From NCBI GenBank assembly GCA_015499985.1, contig JAAAUF010001127.1, positions 1 through 11,732 on the forward strand: a DNA stretch of 11,732 bases. Direction: 5' to 3'. Both the position numbers and the translations under genes were made by a program. The notes below the pieces were generated by a model. The model worked only from the letters and a program-made list of their open reading frames with translations. It made no database searches and was not told the origin of the DNA. Source of the DNA: Haplosporangium gracile (lineage: Eukaryota; Mortierellomycota; Mortierellomycetes; Mortierellales; Mortierellaceae). This document shows positions 7,288 through 11,732 of the stretch, piece by piece. Each line of letters begins with the position of its first letter. Position 1 is the stretch's first letter.

Positions 7288-10200
7288 CTAATCGACGTCG
7301 GTGAAGAAAGCTTCCATCTCGCTTGGTTCCGGGGCAGATGACGGCAGTGATTCCGGCGGAGGAGGCACGTTCTGGGCTGAAGAAGAAGTAGATGTGGGGA
7401 GAGATCGTCGCGGGGCCAATTGCGGCATTTCACTGTAGTAATCCCCTGGGGACTGACTGTTTCCTGGAGACATTGGTTCACCGGATGATTTCTTCATACC
7501 GCTGAGAAGTTCTTGGGTCAACGACAGCCTACCTAGGGGTTTCTTGTTGCTCTCAGATGCTCCATTATCACCATCACTACCACCTTCCTTCTCAGCCCCT
7601 TCCCCTCCCTCAGCCACAACCTTCTCATCATCTTCTTCAACAATCTCCTCGGCGCCGATAACCTTCTGTTCTAAAACTCCCTTGGTCTCCCAGAATGAGA
7701 CTTGTTCACGGATCTTGCCTAGGGTTTTACGCTCCAACTGTTCACGGATCCGGTCGATTTGTTCTTTTTTGCGTTGCACGTCGTCGACGAGTTGGATTTT
7801 ACGCCGGCGTTGGGAGGCGTGGCGGAGGTCTTGGAGTTCTTTTTGGACGGCTGTTTGAGAGGTTGATGGGGTGGAAGGGGAAAAGAGGAAGGGGCTTATG
7901 GGTGAGGAAGGGTTAGAAGAGTCGTAGGAGTCTGGGTTGTCGGAGGAAGAGTAGTTGAAGCTGCTGTCAGTTGTGGCTTCAAGAGTGTATGCTGGAAATA
8001 CGGAGCTTGTACTGATGGAGAGTAAGATTGGCTTGTTGGTGGCGTTGATGTCTTTGTCGTCGTTATTATCCTCCGCCGCTACCGCTTCCGCATCACGGTT
8101 CTCTTCATCACCAGCTTCAGACCTTCTGTCCCCTCCTTCTTCTTCACTCCTCACACCCTCACCCTGCACGGCCTGCGCTTGCGCGCCGCGCTGGATAGAC
8201 TCTTCGATTTCATGGGCATACTCGTCAAAGCGCGTCTTGCCATGGAGGCCCACAGCGCCATACCGCAGCGCAGTTGCGAGGTGGCCCTTGGCCTCTGTGG
8301 TGGCGAAGGATTCGTCCTCGATCATGTCGATAGCTGACAAGACGCTTGTTGCGGCGTTTGTCGCCTCGTCGTCTGTCTGTACCTCGTCCTCGTTTGCGTC
8401 CTCTTCACCAACTGAACTCTTGGTCTCACCATCCTCGTCCTCGCCCTCGTCATCGACACTTGTGGGATCAACTGTAGCTTTGGGCACTGCTACCACCTTC
8501 TCCTCCGATTCATCCTCTTCTCCTTCAAAATCATCAGAAGAAGGATTGAGATCAACAGACAGCGCAGGCCGCTGCATGGCCTCCTCAATATCCTGGATAT
8601 ACACGTCAGAGGGCGTTAGGGCATGCAATCCCACCCCTCCATACCGTAACGTCGATAGTCGTCTTTCGGTACTCGTGGGCTTTTCGTCCTCTTCTGCTGC
8701 TGCGGTGGTGGTGGTGCTGCTGCTGCTGCTGGATGGCGTTACTTCCATTTTGACGTCGTCCACATCGCCCACCTCGTTTGCGAGGCTATCCATGTCATTG
8801 TCGAAGGTCATCTTTGGTTTATCGGAGGCAGGTGCAACAACATCGGCAGCAGGCTCTTCAAGAGTGACCTCTTCCTCCTCTTCCTCCTCCTTCCTTCCCT
8901 CCTCAGCGTCATCGTCGTTATCGGCAACTGGCAGGACCGACGCACGTCCCAAATCCACGGGAGGAGCCTTTCGCATGGACTCCTCAACCTCCTGCGCAGA
9001 GTTGTCCGCAAATACTCGGTCGCGGATATCTACTCCATAGAAAGGATACTTCTTTAGCAATTCGGCATCTCCTTCCTTGCTATTATCTCCCACTTCCTCA
9101 TGTCCTGCAGTGGATGGGAGTAAAAGTGTCACAACCTCGTCTGTTGTTAGAGAGGCCAAGGCGGCATAAGATACCGCGGGCGCCGGTGAAGAAGGCGGGG
9201 AGGAGTAGTTGGAGGGCGAGGGTTGAAGGAACGTCGGTGATGGTGCTGTATCAGGGCTCTCAATAGCGTTTGTAAGGGTAGCTGCAGGCGTGAGGGATGC
9301 GCCGGGGATGGCAAGTGGAGCAGTGGTGGTGGTTCGTGGAGAGACGGGATGGTTGTGTGGAGAGGTCGAGAGTGGGTGAATGAAATGGTCAATTGCCTGG
9401 TGGAAAATCTCTTCTCCCTCGTCACTATCACTCTCGTTGTCACCGTTGCTGTTGCGGACGGGGGCGTGGATGCCTAAACCGGTGATGGACGGTCGTCGGA
9501 TCGATGACACCAAAGGCACCGCTACTGCTGCTACTACTGGTCGTGGTGGTGGCAGCTGCGTTGGTTGTACGATGAAAGGCAAAGACGAAGAAGAAGTAGG
9601 TTCATCGAGGACGGCTATGCCCAAAGCTTCTGCAAGATCACGTTCAAGTCGTGTCTTTACCCGCTGACCCAACGGCAGATTGTCCATCGCATCATCATCC
9701 AGATCCTCAACGCGAGGCGTACGAGTACCCGTGCTTGCATACATGTTACTCCTCCAGTCACCGCCTTCCGTCACATCGAGTCCAAACTCTCCTGTAAGCG
9801 AGTCTGACAGGACTGAAGATGGTGACCAGGCGTCTGACTCGCCAGCTTCAGACTCTTCTTCATACAGATCCTGTCCCGCTTGGTGTTGATGCGAAAATTC
9901 GGTGTTTGCGTTCAATTCGAGTGGGTGTCGAATCACAGTGACTTTCTGGTGGGATTTGTCGAATACAATGTATGGTGACCCGCCAGATGGCGAAGGAGAT
10001 GACGCCAATTTCGGAGTTGAACCGCTAGCACCTTCTCGACCGGGACGGACCCTAGTCTTGCGCTTGAGCTTCAGTCGTGGTCGATAGTCCTCGCTCATTA
10101 TTCTTGGAGAGCCTTCTCTGTTGACACTGGAAGCATGAGAACTCTGGCCATGATGCGGCGTCCCTGTTCCTGAGGACGGTAATTTTGAGGAAGCGGTAGT

Positions 10201-11607
10201 ATGTGGTGACAGAGAGGAGGATGAAGAAGACGTGTCGGACGCGATGTTGTTCAATTGAGCGCCCAAGAGCTCGAGTCCTGAAGCCCCACTCTCGAATCCC
10301 GAATCGCGCATCCCCGTCGCTCTTGCCGCCCCTGCTGCTGCCGGCGGCGGTGCTGGCAAGTCCCCGGCCTCCTTTCTTCCGATCCCTCTTCCTTGTCCAG
10401 ACAGCGCAGAGTCTGTAGTCGAAGAGGATAAGGATGCTTCGCGGAGGATAGAGATTACAAGACAGGTCATGGCTCCTGAACAATGCTTGCACAGCTTTTC
10501 TGTTGACGCTGCTAATCCTCTTTGAGCTGTTGGTGTGCCACTGTTGCTATTGCTGATGTTCTCGTTGGTATTGGCAGTAGTGCGCAGATCGAGGAGGTCA
10601 AGACTATGTCTCGTCCGTCGATGGTGTGAATGTCCCGCCTGAGCACAGGGACCCCCAAACACCACCTGTCCCAATTTCGCCAACCATTTCGCGCCAACCA
10701 TCGCCGCCGTCGACGGGCTACCATTACCACTACCTCCTCCTACTCCTGAACCACTATTACTATTATTGTTGCTGTGCCCACTACCACCACTACTTGAACC
10801 GGCAGAGGTTCGACGGGCCTGTGAGGGAGAGGGTTTGGAGGCGCGGACACAGAAAGTGGCGATGGAGAGGACGGATTCCAAGGAGTGACTTGGTCTTTTT
10901 GACCGGTGGTGGAGGACGCTGTTACCGATGTCAAAGTCCTTTGTCAAATAGATCGAGCTCGCCATGATATTGCTCCCTTTGTTGTTATTGGTGGTGATGG
11001 TGGTGGTGTTCGAGCCGATGACGACATTTCCTCCTCCTTTCCGGTTGCTCCCAATACTCGACACTTGCTTCAATGCACCGCTCGCACCACTCCCTCCACT
11101 TCCACTTCCTCCTATTCCAGCAGTAGAAGCGGCAGAGGCCCGCTTCTTCTCACCCTCGGTATGAACCTTCTCACACAAGACCGGATCCGCCAACTCGATA
11201 GAGCTCCGTTTCATCACATAAAACGCCAACCGGACAATTTCTTGGCTGTTAAGGATGTCCATGTCTCGTGGGCCCAGGGCTTTGAACATTGATGGGGTTG
11301 ACGAGAATGGGAATTTAGACTTGCGGATGAAGGATGGTTGCGGCGATGAAGGGGCATGGTTGGTGGGGGTGGAGTGGAGGATCCGGTGGAAGGATTGTTG
11401 GACGGAGATGTTTCTCGGTTCTGTCAGTGTCGCCGGATCTAGATGTGAGAAAAAGAAGCTGGTATGTGTTAACAATGCTAGTGGTATGTAAAAGATTGGG
11501 ACAAAGGAGAAAATACGAGCGAGAGTGTGCGAGAGAGGACTTGCCTCGTTGGTAGAGTGCTTGTGCACAGACGTGGAGGAGATGCTGGGCGATGTCCTCT
11601 GGTATCT
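7288..11607 (-). CDS. Large unrecognised low-complexity protein with three YG...EIEES repeats and C-terminal coiled coil (5'-partial)
   Basis: Coding joins 11607-11545 and 11438-7288 on the minus strand, about 1,403 residues ending at TAG 7290-7288; it probably continues beyond the right edge. I recognise no named domain. In protein order: a helical-looking segment in the first visible exon (IEIPEDIAQHLLHVCAQALYQ); hydrophobic blocks at about 11180-11290, 10830-10980, 10630-10700 and 10429-10510 split by Gly/Ser/Asn linkers; a basic KLKRKTRVR cluster near 10040-10085, possibly a nuclear-localisation signal; long Ser/Thr/Pro and acidic regions; three 27-residue repeats (9048-8968, 8649-8569, 8268-8188); a charged coiled coil at about 7855-7665 rich in Glu, Lys, Arg and Gln; and an acidic tail ending FFTDVD. 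No signal peptide or membrane span is seen. If the upstream exon is not used, ATG 11289-11287 would give 1,333 residues. Role unknown; a scaffold or regulatory protein is only a guess. Confidence 0.8.
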   Translation of the reverse strand, partial: RYQRTSPSISSTSVHKHSTNEASPLSHTLARIFSFVPIFYIPLALLTHTSFFFSHLDPATLTEPRNISVQQSFHRILHSTPTNHAPSSPQPSFIRKSKFPFSSTPSMFKALGPRDMDILNSQEIVRLAFYVMKRSSIELADPVLCEKVHTEGEKKRASAASTAGIGGSGSGGSGASGALKQVSSIGSNRKGGGNVVIGSNTTTITTNNNKGSNIMASSIYLTKDFDIGNSVLHHRSKRPSHSLESVLSIATFCVRASKPSPSQARRTSAGSSSGGSGHSNNNSNSGSGVGGGSGNGSPSTAAMVGAKWLAKLGQVVFGGPCAQAGHSHHRRTRHSLDLLDLRTTANTNENISNSNSGTPTAQRGLAASTEKLCKHCSGAMTCLVISILREASLSSSTTDSALSGQGRGIGRKEAGDLPAPPPAAAGAARATGMRDSGFESGASGLELLGAQLNNIASDTSSSSSSLSPHTTASSKLPSSGTGTPHHGQSSHASSVNREGSPRIMSEDYRPRLKLKRKTRVRPGREGASGSTPKLASSPSPSGGSPYIVFDKSHQKVTVIRHPLELNANTEFSHQHQAGQDLYEEESEAGESDAWSPSSVLSDSLTGEFGLDVTEGGDWRSNMYASTGTRTPRVEDLDDDAMDNLPLGQRVKTRLERDLAEALGIAVLDEPTSSSSLPFIVQPTQLPPPRPVVAAVAVPLVSSIRRPSITGLGIHAPVRNSNGDNESDSDEGEEIFHQAIDHFIHPLSTSPHNHPVSPRTTTTAPLAIPGASLTPAATLTNAIESPDTAPSPTFLQPSPSNYSSPPSSPAPAVSYAALASLTTDEVVTLLLPSTAGHEEVGDNSKEGDAELLKKYPFYGVDIRDRVFADNSAQEVEESMRKAPPVDLGRASVLPVADNDDDAEEGRKEEEEEEEVTLEEPAADVVAPASDKPKMTFDNDMDSLANEVGDVDDVKMEVTPSSSSSSTTTTAAAEEDEKPTSTERRLSTLRYGGVGLHALTPSDVYIQDIEEAMQRPALSVDLNPSSDDFEGEEDESEEKVVAVPKATVDPTSVDDEGEDEDGETKSSVGEEDANEDEVQTDDEATNAATSVLSAIDMIEDESFATTEAKGHLATALRYGAVGLHGKTRFDEYAHEIEESIQRGAQAQAVQGEGVRSEEEGGDRRSEAGDEENRDAEAVAAEDNNDDKDINATNKPILLSISTSSVFPAYTLEATTDSSFNYSSSDNPDSYDSSNPSSPISPFLFSPSTPSTSQTAVQKELQDLRHASQRRRKIQLVDDVQRKKEQIDRIREQLERKTLGKIREQVSFWETKGVLEQKVIGAEEIVEEDDEKVVAEGGEGAEKEGGSDGDNGASESNKKPLGRLSLTQELLSGMKKSSGEPMSPGNSQSPGDYYSEMPQLAPRRSLPTSTSSSAQNVPPPPESLPSSAPEPSEMEAFFTDVD
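8188..8268 (-). repeat. 27-residue protein repeat, copy C
   Basis: Encodes LRYGAVGLHGKT followed by FDEYAHEIEESIQR. It matches copy B at 8569-8649 at 14 or more of 27 positions and ends in the shared acidic helix-like E(I/V)EES(I/M) motif. Confidence 0.8.
8569..8649 (-). repeat. 27-residue protein repeat, copy B
   Basis: Encodes LRYGGVGLHALT followed by SDVYIQDIEEAMQR. It starts 381 nt from copy C in gene coordinates, separated by a Ser/Asp/Glu-rich linker of about 100 residues. Confidence 0.8.
8692..8734 (-). repeat. Trinucleotide tract encoding Ser, Thr and Ala runs
   Basis: Consecutive GCT/GGT/TGC triplets on the plus strand encode six serines, four threonines and three alanines in a linker next to repeat B. 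Such tracts commonly vary in length. Confidence 0.8.
8968..9048 (-). repeat. 27-residue protein repeat, diverged copy A
   Basis: Encodes YPFYGVDIRDRV followed by DNSAQEVEESMRK. Relative to the other copies it has one residue fewer after the YG pair. The YG, V, D and (E)(I/V)EES(M/I)(R/Q)(K/R) positions are kept. It lies 399 nt from copy B, close to the B-C spacing. Confidence 0.65.
11439..11544 (-). other. Candidate 106-nt GC-AG intron
   Basis: On the minus strand the donor reads CGAG|GCAAGT and the acceptor CACATCTAG|ATCC. GC-AG introns typically keep exactly this strong AG|GCAAGT donor. Both exon ends are phase 1, so splicing makes a GAT (Asp) codon and joins an upstream helical segment to the long exon in frame. 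The long frame reads through the interval without a stop, but only from a GTG codon, which is not a normal eukaryotic start. Confidence 0.6.
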
Positions 11608-11732
11608 CTATTTGAGTTTGTAAAGGCACACAAAAAAAAACACATCCGTTAGAGCTTGGTTCTTTGTTTTTTTTTTTTTTTGCACTTGTAACCAAGCAAG
11701 GTGAGAGACTTGTTCTGGAATTATTGTTTTTT
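11608..11732 (-). other. Right edge: probable intron or further 5' part of the minus-strand gene
   Basis: Just before the 63-nt exon the minus strand reads CTCAAATAG|AG, an adequate acceptor ending at 11608. Upstream are A-runs of 9 and 15 (on the minus strand), typical of non-coding sequence. The same frame stays open to the window edge but has no ATG, so a further exon probably lies outside. A poor donor (GTGCAA at 11685) could close a 78-nt intron in the right phase, but I do not rely on it. Confidence 0.4.

Noticed and set aside
7955..9040. Long plus-strand frame (about 361 codons, serine-rich) opposite the large minus-strand gene
   Set aside because: It is the mirror of Glu/Asp/Ser codons in the minus-strand protein. 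The minus frame is four times longer and contains conserved repeats and a coiled coil.
11545..11568. Start of the large minus-strand frame at 11568
   Set aside because: The codon is GTG and lies within the upstream exon read in another frame. The splice model explains the region better.

Overview
The window looks like nuclear DNA of an early-diverging fungus. The reasons are protein-coding genes with few, short, spliceosomal introns (97, 106 and perhaps 60 nt), an F-box/WD40 protein of fungal type, serine-rich low-complexity proteins, and long CT-rich, ATG-poor 5' leaders. A Mortierella-like lineage is my best guess, from general style only. No tRNA, rRNA, transposon, CRISPR array or viral gene is visible.

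Layout: 1-3845 holds no convincing gene. It opens with a (GA)24 microsatellite and is purine-rich on the + strand to about 760. It is mixed from about 760 to 2280, carries a G-quadruplex motif at 2287-2315, and becomes strongly pyrimidine-rich toward 3845. This reads as a divergent regulatory region between an unseen leftward gene and the rightward gene starting at ATG 3846. Positions 3846-4749 encode a serine-rich, basic protein segment. Positions 5358-6963 encode an F-box protein with a seven-bladed WD40 propeller, a likely SCF ubiquitin-ligase substrate receptor. Whether the two belong to one gene is open: direct splicing 4750-5334 would give one 811-residue protein. However, a textbook 60-nt intron (4750-4809) leads to a stop instead, and the F-box ORF has its own CT-rich, ATG-free leader.

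The F-box gene ends at 6963. A convergent gene on the - strand occupies 7288-11607 and continues off the right edge. It encodes a large unrecognised protein of at least 1,400 residues with low-complexity linkers, three copies of a 27-residue repeat motif, and a coiled coil near the C-terminus. Its 5'-most visible intron appears to be of the rare GC-AG type.

The most novel item is this large protein with its evenly spaced YG...EIEES repeats. The most useful gene-model question is the 4750-5357 interval. I see no clear functional link between the two convergent genes.
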